From JAVBOF01 sp031550915 (GTDB lineage Bacteria; Bacillota; Clostridia; Christensenellales; MGBC116941): DNA of 6,415 nucleotides. Position 1 is the first letter of the stretch. Each line of letters starts with the position of its first letter. Position numbers and translations under genes: made by a program. This document shows positions 1 to 4,724 of the stretch, piece by piece. The notes beneath the pieces are model-generated. The model was not told the DNA's origin and did not search any database. It was given only the letters and a program-made list of their open reading frames with translations. Location: assembly GCA_031550915.1 (NCBI GenBank), contig JAVBOF010000103.1, forward strand, positions 1 through 6,415, written 5' to 3'.

Positions 1-128
1 AATGCCTGCAAAGCGATCGATACGTGTCCGCTGTGAATAGGGTTGAACGTGCCCCCCATTATTCCCAGCCTAACGGTCTCGTCGTATTCGTTTTCCGCCT
101 GGAATTCCATTTGGCCGCTAATTTTCAT
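1..128 (-). CDS. nadD: Nicotinate-nucleotide adenylyltransferase, N-terminal part (runs off the window)
   Basis: The 42 visible codons contain GIMGGTFNPIHSGH (residues 22-36 region), the nucleotidyltransferase GGTF-x-P-x-H signature in which the HxGH histidines bind ATP phosphates. This is the N-terminal hallmark of NadD, which joins nicotinate mononucleotide to ATP to give deamido-NAD in cytosolic NAD synthesis. The start is the ATG at 128, preceded by GGCGGA at 6 nt spacing. It places about 20 mostly acidic residues before the Rossmann strand, whereas most NadD proteins begin 2-5 residues before GGTF. Later in-frame ATGs are at codon 7, which has no ribosome site, and at codon 24, inside the motif. 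In many Bacillota nadD follows obg and yhbY; here it lies about 1 kb beyond yhbY with an opposing gene between. CoaD shares the fold, but the GGTFNPIHSGH form and the context favour NadD. Confidence 0.92.
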   Translation of the reverse strand, partial: MKISGQMEFQAENEYDETVRLGIMGGTFNPIHSGHVSIALQA

Positions 129-156
129 ATATAATCCGCCGTTACTTATTTACTTT

Positions 157-184
157 AGTATAAACTAAAACATCCAAATATGAA
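157..184 (-). promoter_or_regulatory. Candidate nadD promoter
   Basis: Reading the minus strand, TTCATA (184-179, 4/6 to the -35 consensus), a 16 nt spacer and TATACT (162-157, 5/6 to the -10 consensus) would start transcription near 150, leaving a leader of about 22 nt before nadD. It would let nadD be transcribed independently of the upstream nth-obg-yhbY genes. The match is modest and by eye only. Confidence 0.35.
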
Positions 185-200
185 ACAGCGCTGGCGTTTA

Positions 201-228
201 TTTTCAGTAAAATAAGAGGCGGTATATA
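201..228 (+). promoter_or_regulatory. Candidate promoter for the 275-1162 membrane protein gene
   Basis: TTTTCA (201-206, 4/6), a 16 nt spacer and TATATA (223-228, 4/6) stand upstream of the start at 275, giving a leader of roughly 40 nt. It is back to back with the candidate nadD promoter at 157-184. The elements are weak and AT-rich, so chance is possible. Confidence 0.3.
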
Positions 229-274
229 TACGCATGGTTTTGGCACTAATCGATAAAGGAGGTTTTGGAAAGTT

Positions 275-1162
275 ATGGATAACAAGATCAAAATGTTCTA
301 CAAAACAAGGATGTCGCAGGGAAAGACGCGGCTCGCGCGGATACTGGACATGGTGGTTTTGCACCTTGGATTGTTCGGGATAGCCTATGTGTATTTTCTA
401 TATCTCTCGCGGTCTGTCATTGCAGCGCTGGTTTTTGCTATCGCCGTTGTGATGTTATGCTCTTTTGCGCTGTATCTTATACGGCGTGGAAAGCTAAATA
501 GGTTTATCGAAACACAGCAGAAGTTGCTCCGAGAAAAAATAGCGATGGAAAAACTCGTTATGATGGAGAGAAACAGCTTTATATCGTCCATGCGTATGGT
601 ATTGAGTTCAAACGGATATGAGCCGATCTTCTGCAGAAACGATGAGATACTCGCTATAAAAAACGGCGGGCGCTATATGATAAAGCTGTTTCAGTACCAT
701 CCTTCACATTCTCTGGAGGCGCAGGATATCTTGGAAACGTATCTGAGCGCCAAACGCAGCGGATATACAAAATGTATGATAATTACGACCTCGCCGCTGT
801 CAAAGGACGCGGAAAGCGCTATGCGCAGGATAGATGACCTTGATATAGGCACACTTGCCATGCAGGAATTATATGAAATGGCCGGAGAGCTTGGGCTGCT
901 TCCTTCCGATGAAGAGCTTGAAAACGCGGTTTTTGCGGAAATGGAGGAACAGAGGATACAATGGTCTAAAGTACGCGAAAAGGCGGTCATTCCGCAGAAG
1001 GCAAAAAAATACGCCGTATGTGGCTTGATCATGCTGCTAGCTTCGCTGATAACCAAGTATGCGACATATTATTATGCGTTTGCTCTTGTCTGCTTTATAC
1101 TCGCCGCGTTTGTGGCATATAAAAGCCGCCGTGCCAAAGAAGAGGAACAGCTCGACGCCTAA
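275..1162 (+). CDS. Four-helix membrane protein with a degenerate Mrr-like (restriction endonuclease-like) domain, function unknown
   Basis: A 295-residue protein with hydrophobic helices at about 25-44, 48-69, 246-259 and 264-282. Between the two helix pairs is a soluble region, starting with a charged, probably coiled-coil stretch (71-100). Residues about 101-205 have the strand/helix order of Mrr-type PD-(D/E)xK domains: a strand ending YMIKLFQY (134-141), a helix with a conserved-looking SLEAQDILETYLSAK pattern, the strand CMIITTSPLSKDAESAM (like the 'T-x-x-x-F-s-x-x-A' strand of Mrr), and a terminal helix after DIGTLAMQEL. At the position of the catalytic Q-x-K it reads K-L-F, so nuclease activity is unlikely. 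AAAGGAGG at 255-262 precedes the ATG with a rather long 12 nt gap. The gene is divergent from nadD and its stop is 2 bp from the end of yhbY. The domain call is by pattern only; a real homologue search could change it. Treat the function as unknown. Confidence 0.85.
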   Translation: MDNKIKMFYKTRMSQGKTRLARILDMVVLHLGLFGIAYVYFLYLSRSVIAALVFAIAVVMLCSFALYLIRRGKLNRFIETQQKLLREKIAMEKLVMMERNSFISSMRMVLSSNGYEPIFCRNDEILAIKNGGRYMIKLFQYHPSHSLEAQDILETYLSAKRSGYTKCMIITTSPLSKDAESAMRRIDDLDIGTLAMQELYEMAGELGLLPSDEELENAVFAEMEEQRIQWSKVREKAVIPQKAKKYAVCGLIMLLASLITKYATYYYAFALVCFILAAFVAYKSRRAKEEEQLDA

Positions 1163-1164
1163 CG

Positions 1165-1455
1165 CTATAAAACGATGGTTTTGTTTTCTTTTGATTCGCG
1201 GTACAGTACAAATTTGCTGCCTATGCATTGCACGGGATCCGCACCGCAAGCTTCTGCCAAAGCCGCACATGCTTCCTTCGCGTCCACGGGGCTATTGCGC
1301 ATCAAAGATGCTTTTATAAGTTCCCGTGCTTCCAAAGCGTCGTCGGCCTGTCGGATGATATTGTCACTTATTCCGTCCTTACCTATATGCAGTATCGGCG
1401 AGAGCTCGTTTGCTAACGCCCTGAGCTTTGCTCTTTGTTTGGTTGTCAATGCCAT
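1165..1455 (-). CDS. yhbY: YhbY-family (CRM domain) ribosome-associated RNA-binding protein
   Basis: This 96-residue protein is one complete CRM/YhbY domain, the usual family length. It carries the GxxG RNA-binding loop as GKDG (25-28) in the typical context HIGKDGISDN, followed by LIKASLMRNS (46-55). The family (YhbY in E. coli, YqeI in Bacillus) associates with pre-50S particles and is thought to help ribosome assembly. It fits beside obg, whose product also acts on the 50S subunit. The ATG start has an AGGAG site 5 nt upstream, and the stop codon of obg lies within that site, so translation is probably coupled to obg. Its 3' end meets a convergent gene after only 2 bp, with no convincing terminator. 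Confidence 0.93.
   Translation of the reverse strand: MALTTKQRAKLRALANELSPILHIGKDGISDNIIRQADDALEARELIKASLMRNSPVDAKEACAALAEACGADPVQCIGSKFVLYRESKENKTIVL
1167..1192 (+). terminator. Weak possible terminator for the 275-1162 gene
   Basis: A 7 bp AT-rich stem (1167-1173 with 1178-1184, loop GATG, one G-T pair) starts 4 nt after the stop of the plus-strand gene and is followed by a T-rich tail to 1192. It lies inside the 3' end of yhbY, so its sequence may be set by coding. The stem is too weak to be a confident terminator, and I see no better one between the two convergent genes. Confidence 0.2.
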
Positions 1456-1466
1456 GTTGTCTCCTA
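1456..1466 (-). promoter_or_regulatory. obg stop codon overlapping the yhbY ribosome binding site
   Basis: On the minus strand the junction reads TAGGAGACAAC then ATG. TAG ends obg, and AGGAG, sharing its last two bases, is the Shine-Dalgarno site of yhbY at 5 nt spacing. A ribosome finishing obg would sit on the yhbY initiation site, the classic arrangement for coupled translation or reinitiation. Confidence 0.8.
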
Positions 1467-2723
1467 ATCTACAAAATCAAATTCCGTACCGAGCATATTG
1501 ACAGTATCTCCATCCTGCGCGCCTTTTTCCCTCAAAGCTTCGATGATACCCCATTTGATCATCTGTTGGTGGAAGTGCCGCATACTATCGGTATCGGTCG
1601 GATTTGTGTTCTCTAAAATACGTTCTATCAAACTGCCTTCAACGTAGTATACTCCGTTGCTTTTCTCGATATCAAAGCTGAGTTTCTCGGTTTCCTGCAA
1701 TGCATCTTCCTCGTCAAACGGCTCCTGCGGCGGTATCTGCTGAAGCATTGTAAAGGCTTCCTCCAGCAACTCTTCCAGCCCCTGTCTGCCTGCGGCAGAT
1801 ATTGGAAAAACCTTAACACCCAGCCCCTCCAGCTTTTCTTTGAAATCGATAAAGTTTTCCCGAGCCCCATCGATATCCATCTTGTTCGCGGCAACGATCT
1901 GCGGCCTTTCGGCCAATAGCTTACTGTAGCTTTCCAGTTCGCCGTTTATGCATAAATAGTCCTCGAATGGGTCTCGCCCTTCGCTGCCTGATACATCAAT
2001 GACGTGTATCAGCATACGAGTGCGTTCAATATGCCTCAAAAACTCATGCCCGAGTCCGATGCCCTCGCTCGCGCCTTCAATAAGCCCGGGTATATCCGCC
2101 AAAGCAAAATTCTGCCCGTGGATCTGAAGCATACCAAGGTTTGGGGTCAGAGTTGTAAAGTAGTAATCGGCTATCTTTGGCTTTGCGGCTGTGACGGCCG
2201 AAAGCAAGGTGGATTTGCCGGTATTTGGAAAGCCGATAAGACCGATATCGGCAATGGTTTTCAGCTCTAGTATGACGCAGTATTCTACGGTTTTTTTCCC
2301 GGGAAATGCAAATTTAGGAGCTTGTCGCGTCGGTGTCGCAAAATTGCTGTTGCCCTTACCGCCATAGCCTCCGCGCAATACAGTCTTTTGGCCTCCGTTG
2401 TGCATGTCCGCGATGATATTACCGCTGGCTTCGTCTCTGATTATCGTTCCCTGCGGCACTTTTATAACAAGATCTTCCCCGCGCTTGCCGGTGCGGTTCC
2501 GGCTTTGCCCGTCTATTCCGTTTTCTGCTCGGTAATGCTTGTTATAGCGGAAATCCACAAGCGTGTTCATACCGGTATCGACTTCGAATATTATGCTGCC
2601 CCCGTTGCCTCCATCCCCGCCATCCGGTCCGCCCGCGGCCACATATTTTTCGCGGTGGAAGGATACGCAGCCGTTACCACCGTTACCTGCCTTAATATAT
2701 ATTTTTGCATAATCTATAAACAT
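1464..2723 (-). CDS. obg: GTPase Obg/CgtA
   Basis: At 419 residues with all three domains, this is the long Bacillota form of Obg. The glycine-rich Obg fold (1-157) begins MFIDYAKIYIKAGNGG and has GGPDGGDGGNGG (31-42). The G domain has G1 GFPNTGKST (164-172), G2 TTLTPNLG (190-197), G3 DIPG (210-213), G4 NKMD (280-283) and G5 SA (309-310). The C-terminal OCT domain covers about 345-419. Obg binds GTP and acts in late 50S maturation and in stress and growth control. The start is supported by the conserved first residues and by GAGG 4 nt upstream. It sits 6 nt after nth and 8 nt before yhbY. Obg is very often preceded by rplU and rpmA; here nth takes that place. G1 has Thr where many family members have Val, a mild change outside the phosphate-contacting residues. 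Confidence 0.97.
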   Translation of the reverse strand: MFIDYAKIYIKAGNGGNGCVSFHREKYVAAGGPDGGDGGNGGSIIFEVDTGMNTLVDFRYNKHYRAENGIDGQSRNRTGKRGEDLVIKVPQGTIIRDEASGNIIADMHNGGQKTVLRGGYGGKGNSNFATPTRQAPKFAFPGKKTVEYCVILELKTIADIGLIGFPNTGKSTLLSAVTAAKPKIADYYFTTLTPNLGMLQIHGQNFALADIPGLIEGASEGIGLGHEFLRHIERTRMLIHVIDVSGSEGRDPFEDYLCINGELESYSKLLAERPQIVAANKMDIDGARENFIDFKEKLEGLGVKVFPISAAGRQGLEELLEEAFTMLQQIPPQEPFDEEDALQETEKLSFDIEKSNGVYYVEGSLIERILENTNPTDTDSMRHFHQQMIKWGIIEALREKGAQDGDTVNMLGTEFDFVD

Positions 2724-2732
2724 AATTCCTCA
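2724..2732 (-). promoter_or_regulatory. nth stop codon overlapping the obg ribosome binding site
   Basis: The minus-strand junction reads TGAGGAATT then ATG. TGA terminates nth and overlaps GAGG, the Shine-Dalgarno site of obg, 4 nt before its start. The layout repeats that of obg/yhbY and implies translational coupling along the three genes. Confidence 0.75.
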
Positions 2733-3362
2733 TTTAATAAGCGGATTGGCACAAAGCATATGTATTGGGCACTCTTCACATCTCGGCTTCTGAGCTTTAC
2801 ACACCTTTCGTCCATGCCATATAAGCCAGTGGTGGGCGGCAGACCAATCCTTTTTCGGTATATTGGCCATAAGCTGTTTCTCGGTCTTTTCCACATCCTT
2901 AGCCTTTGCAAGACCTGTTCGGTTCGCGACTCGAAAGACATGCGTGTCTACAGCTATTGCAGGTATATCAAAAGCTATAGAACCAACCACGTTAGCGGTT
3001 TTCTTGCCGACACCCGGCAGTTTTTGCATCTCATCTATGCTTTTGGGGACTTCTCCGCCATAGTTGTTGCATATTGTGCGCGAGGCAAGGACGATATTCT
3101 TTGCTTTAGTATGGTAGAATCCGCAGCTTTTTATATGGGGCTCCAACTCTTCCGGTTCCATCGCCGCAAATTGTCCTGGAAGGTTAAACTTCTTAAACAA
3201 CACATCCGTAACCTTGTTCACCTGTACATCTGTACATTGCGCCGAAAGCATGGTAGCAATAAGCAGTTCAAACGGGGAAGAAAAAACCAAAGCGGGTTTT
3301 GCGTCCTCGTATACCTTGCTCAAAATATCCAACATTGCCTTGATCTTTTTTTTATCCGCCAT
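2730..3362 (-). CDS. nth: Endonuclease III, DNA glycosylase/AP lyase
   Basis: A 210-residue protein matching the family length. Nth removes oxidised pyrimidines from DNA and cleaves the abasic site during base excision repair. The helix-hairpin-helix motif LPGVGKKTAN is at 115-124, with the catalytic lysine at K121. The catalytic aspartate is D139 in AVDTHVFRVANR. The C-terminal [4Fe-4S] cluster loop has the exact spacing C-x6-C-x2-C-x5-C (C188, C195, C198, C204), and the protein ends six residues later. The early conserved stretch MLSAQCTDVQVN (38-49) is also present. An AGGTGA site lies 4 nt upstream of the ATG, and a good promoter stands further upstream. It is the first gene of the nth-obg-yhbY unit. 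MutY is excluded by length and by the absence of its C-terminal domain. Confidence 0.97.
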   Translation of the reverse strand: MADKKKIKAMLDILSKVYEDAKPALVFSSPFELLIATMLSAQCTDVQVNKVTDVLFKKFNLPGQFAAMEPEELEPHIKSCGFYHTKAKNIVLASRTICNNYGGEVPKSIDEMQKLPGVGKKTANVVGSIAFDIPAIAVDTHVFRVANRTGLAKAKDVEKTEKQLMANIPKKDWSAAHHWLIWHGRKVCKAQKPRCEECPIHMLCANPLIK

Positions 3363-3385
3363 CTTCTCACCTGCTTCAAGGCTCG

Positions 3386-3415
3386 ATTATACCATTATTT
3401 CTGGCAATTTAGCAA
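3386..3415 (-). promoter_or_regulatory. Promoter of the nth-obg-yhbY unit
   Basis: On the minus strand TTGCTA (3415-3410, 4/6 to the -35 consensus) is separated by 18 nt from a perfect TATAAT (3391-3386). The -10 is preceded by TGG, giving an extended -10 (TGnTATAAT). Transcription would start near 3379, leaving a leader of about 17 nt ahead of nth that just contains its ribosome binding site. This is the best promoter in the window. Confidence 0.65.
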
Positions 3416-3423
3416 TAACAAGG

Positions 3424-3439
3424 AAAACGAAACCGTTTT
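3424..3439. promoter_or_regulatory. Perfect palindrome upstream of the nth promoter, possible operator
   Basis: AAAACG (3424-3429) and CGTTTT (3434-3439) are exact inverted copies around a 4 nt centre. The site lies 8 bp upstream of the nth -35 and about 18 bp from a plus-strand TATAAT, a place from which a dimeric regulator could touch both directions. Arms with a central CG resemble LacI-family operators in general form only; no regulator is encoded here. Confidence 0.3.
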
Positions 3440-3456
3440 GCGGCTTGATATTTCGT

Positions 3457-3496
3457 TATAATGTGGAATAAATCGGTATTTGCATGTATAATACAT
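3457..3496 (+). promoter_or_regulatory. Two candidate plus-strand -10 elements and a 13 bp palindrome
   Basis: Perfect TATAAT hexamers occur at 3457-3462 and 3487-3492. The second has a weak -35 partner, TGGAAT at 3464-3469 with a 17 nt spacer; the first has none. The second hexamer lies inside an exact palindrome (3484-3496, ATGTAT-A-ATACAT), which could be an operator or simply AT-rich symmetry. If used, either would give a leader of about 280-310 nt for the Usp gene at 3779, or transcribe the unidentified frame at 3501-3731. No stronger promoter is visible closer to 3779. Confidence 0.3.
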
Positions 3497-3500
3497 TTGG

Positions 3501-3731
3501 GTGATTGTGCGCATTACATGTGTCAATGGTTTTTCGAAGAAGCACTTGAAAGGCTTTATATGTTGAAGCGATGTCTTTCGGGGCGGCAATTGTCTGTTAG
3601 GATATGGGCTTGTTTTTGGCGGCGTGGACATAGGGCTGACGTATGCGGCAACGAAAGCCGCGCGGAGGGAATGGCAATATGTAAAGGATTACAACCAATG
3701 GATTTTTACGAAAAAAATTATACCTAGGTAG
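3501..3731 (+). pseudogene. Protein-like frame with one in-frame TGA, possible relic of a small membrane protein
   Basis: This covers most of the gene-free stretch 3363-3778. One frame runs from a GTG at 3501 to TAG at 3729-3731 with a single internal TGA at 3564-3566. The part after it (54 codons, 3567-3728) looks like real protein: a glycine-rich hydrophobic segment with GYGLVFGGVDIGLTYAATKA (residues 12-31), then a basic/aromatic tail containing REWQYVKDYNQW and ending IIPR. By hand count about 65% of its codons start with a purine, as coding frames do. There is no good start codon or ribosome site for either half. An overlapping 88-codon frame (3461-3727) is rich in Cys, Trp and Arg and looks less natural. 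I do not recognise the family. It could be a decayed gene, a sequence error, or chance. Confidence 0.22.
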
Positions 3732-3778
3732 GTTAGCGATCTTTACCACGATTACCATATTTCTTGGAGGAAGGAAAA

Positions 3779-4153
3779 ATGGATGAGGTAAAACAAGTTT
3801 TGATCTGCGTCACGGGCCAAAAGACCTGCGAACGGCTAATAAATCATGGCGCAGAAATAGCTAAGGATAAAGGACTGGGATTGACGGTACTGCATGTAGC
3901 CAAAAAAGGGTTTAATTTTTTGGGAAACCCCGAAGATGGAGAGGCATTGGATTATCTTTTTGAGATATCCAAAAACTTTAACGCTGATATGGTGGTTTTA
4001 CGTTCAGATGATGTGGTAAAAGCCATCGTTAAGGTGGCCGGTTTGCAGAAAGCGGAAGCAGTGGTAATAGGCTCGGCACCGGATAATACTGATAATTCAA
4101 TAATGCAAGGTTTGCAGACCAATTTGAAACATGTGAAGATAATTTCTGTTTAG
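3779..4153 (+). CDS. Small universal stress protein-like protein of the KdpD Usp type
   Basis: A 124-residue single-domain protein. Its first strand and helix, QVLICVTGQKTCERLINHGA (6-25), followed by LTVLHVAKKG (35-44), match the Usp domain of the sensor kinase KdpD (V-x-V-S/T-G-x-x-x-x-E-R-L-I-x-x-G/A-A, then LHV). After strand AVVIGSAP (94-101) the canonical UspA nucleotide loop G-x2-G-x9-G-S/T is not preserved, so ATP binding is doubtful. The start is the ATG at 3779, with GGAGGAAGG (3766-3774) 4 nt upstream. A TTG at 3764 in the same frame would put the ribosome site inside the gene and is rejected. queT follows after 14 nt, so the two are probably co-transcribed. Role unknown: a free-standing KdpD-like Usp may sense or signal, but no kinase is nearby. 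Confidence 0.85.
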   Translation: MDEVKQVLICVTGQKTCERLINHGAEIAKDKGLGLTVLHVAKKGFNFLGNPEDGEALDYLFEISKNFNADMVVLRSDDVVKAIVKVAGLQKAEAVVIGSAPDNTDNSIMQGLQTNLKHVKIISV

Positions 4154-4167
4154 AATGGAGATATAAT

Positions 4168-4656
4168 TTGAGAATAAAAACGGTAGACATTGTCCGCGCT
4201 TCGGTGATCGCTGCTGTATATATAGCTTTATCCGTAGCTTTTTTGCCGATAAGTTTTGGAATGATACAGCTAAGGGTGCCTGAGATGCTTTGCGTCTTGC
4301 CCGCGCTGATACCTTCCGCAATACCAGGGCTTTTTATCGGTTGCCTTATTTCGAATATTATTGGCGGATTCGGCATCATAGATATTGTTTTCGGAAGCCT
4401 TTCGACACTTTTGGCGGCATACCTCGCGTATAAATTGCGCAAACGTATATGGCTGGTACCGTTACCTGCGGTTTTGGTAAACGCGGTTGTGGTCGGGGCG
4501 TATTTAACTGTAATACTGCCGCCGCCGCTTCCGGGCTATCTGATTATGGCGTCTTATGTCGGGTTGGGGCAGATCGGCGCCTGCTATGTTTTGGGCATGC
4601 CTTTTCTCTTTATATTAAAGAAATATGCCATGAAGCTTTTTGGCCCGGTAGTTTAA
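4168..4656 (+). CDS. queT: QueT-family transporter, predicted ECF S component for a queuosine precursor
   Basis: A 162-residue hydrophobic protein with about five membrane segments. It shows the QueT pattern: a basic N-terminus with R-A-S-V-I-A-A-V-Y-I-A-L, then PISFGMIQLRVPEMLCVLP (27-45), GLFIGCLISNIIGG, and DIVFGSLSTLLAAYLA. QueT proteins are the substrate-binding membrane components of energy-coupling-factor transporters and are predicted to import queuosine precursors such as preQ1 for tRNA modification; the ATPases and EcfT would be encoded elsewhere. Translation starts at a TTG (4168) with GGAG at 4157-4160, 7 nt upstream, and no ATG fits better. It lies 14 nt behind the Usp gene. No preQ1 riboswitch fits in that gap, and I saw none further upstream. 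A related S-component specificity cannot be excluded. Confidence 0.88.
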   Translation: MRIKTVDIVRASVIAAVYIALSVAFLPISFGMIQLRVPEMLCVLPALIPSAIPGLFIGCLISNIIGGFGIIDIVFGSLSTLLAAYLAYKLRKRIWLVPLPAVLVNAVVVGAYLTVILPPPLPGYLIMASYVGLGQIGACYVLGMPFLFILKKYAMKLFGPVV

Positions 4657-4660
4657 TAAA

Positions 4661-4700
4661 ACATGTACCTAAAGCATAACACACATGCACTTAAGCAATA
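4661..4700. repeat. Imperfect short direct repeat in the gap after queT
   Basis: Two copies of about 18 bp, ACATGTACCTAAAGCATA (4661-4678) and ACATGCACTTAAGCAATA (4683-4700), are spaced 22 bp apart and agree at 13 of 18 positions without gaps. They fill the 68 bp between queT and the next gene. Possible regulator half-sites or a small duplication; there is no clear terminator here. Confidence 0.35.
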
Positions 4701-4724
4701 ATATTTTTATATACGGAGGATTAT

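Noticed and set aside
2322..3461. A 379-codon open frame on the plus strand, opposite obg and nth
   Set aside because: It lies antisense to two unmistakable conserved genes; its translation has no recognisable domain or ribosome site and its openness follows from the codon use of the genes beneath it.
3564..3610. Selenocysteine insertion at the TGA in the unidentified frame
   Set aside because: I could not find a stem-loop with the expected position and paired arms immediately after the TGA, and no known selenoprotein motif is recognisable.
3700..3770. preQ1 riboswitch upstream of the Usp-queT genes, prompted by an A-rich run and a CTAG
   Set aside because: The A-rich run precedes rather than follows a possible stem, and the loop and tail cannot be arranged into the preQ1-I pseudoknot.
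3764..3778. TTG start five codons upstream of the Usp gene
   Set aside because: It would place the GGAGGAAGG ribosome site within the coding region; the ATG at 3779 is correctly spaced from that site.
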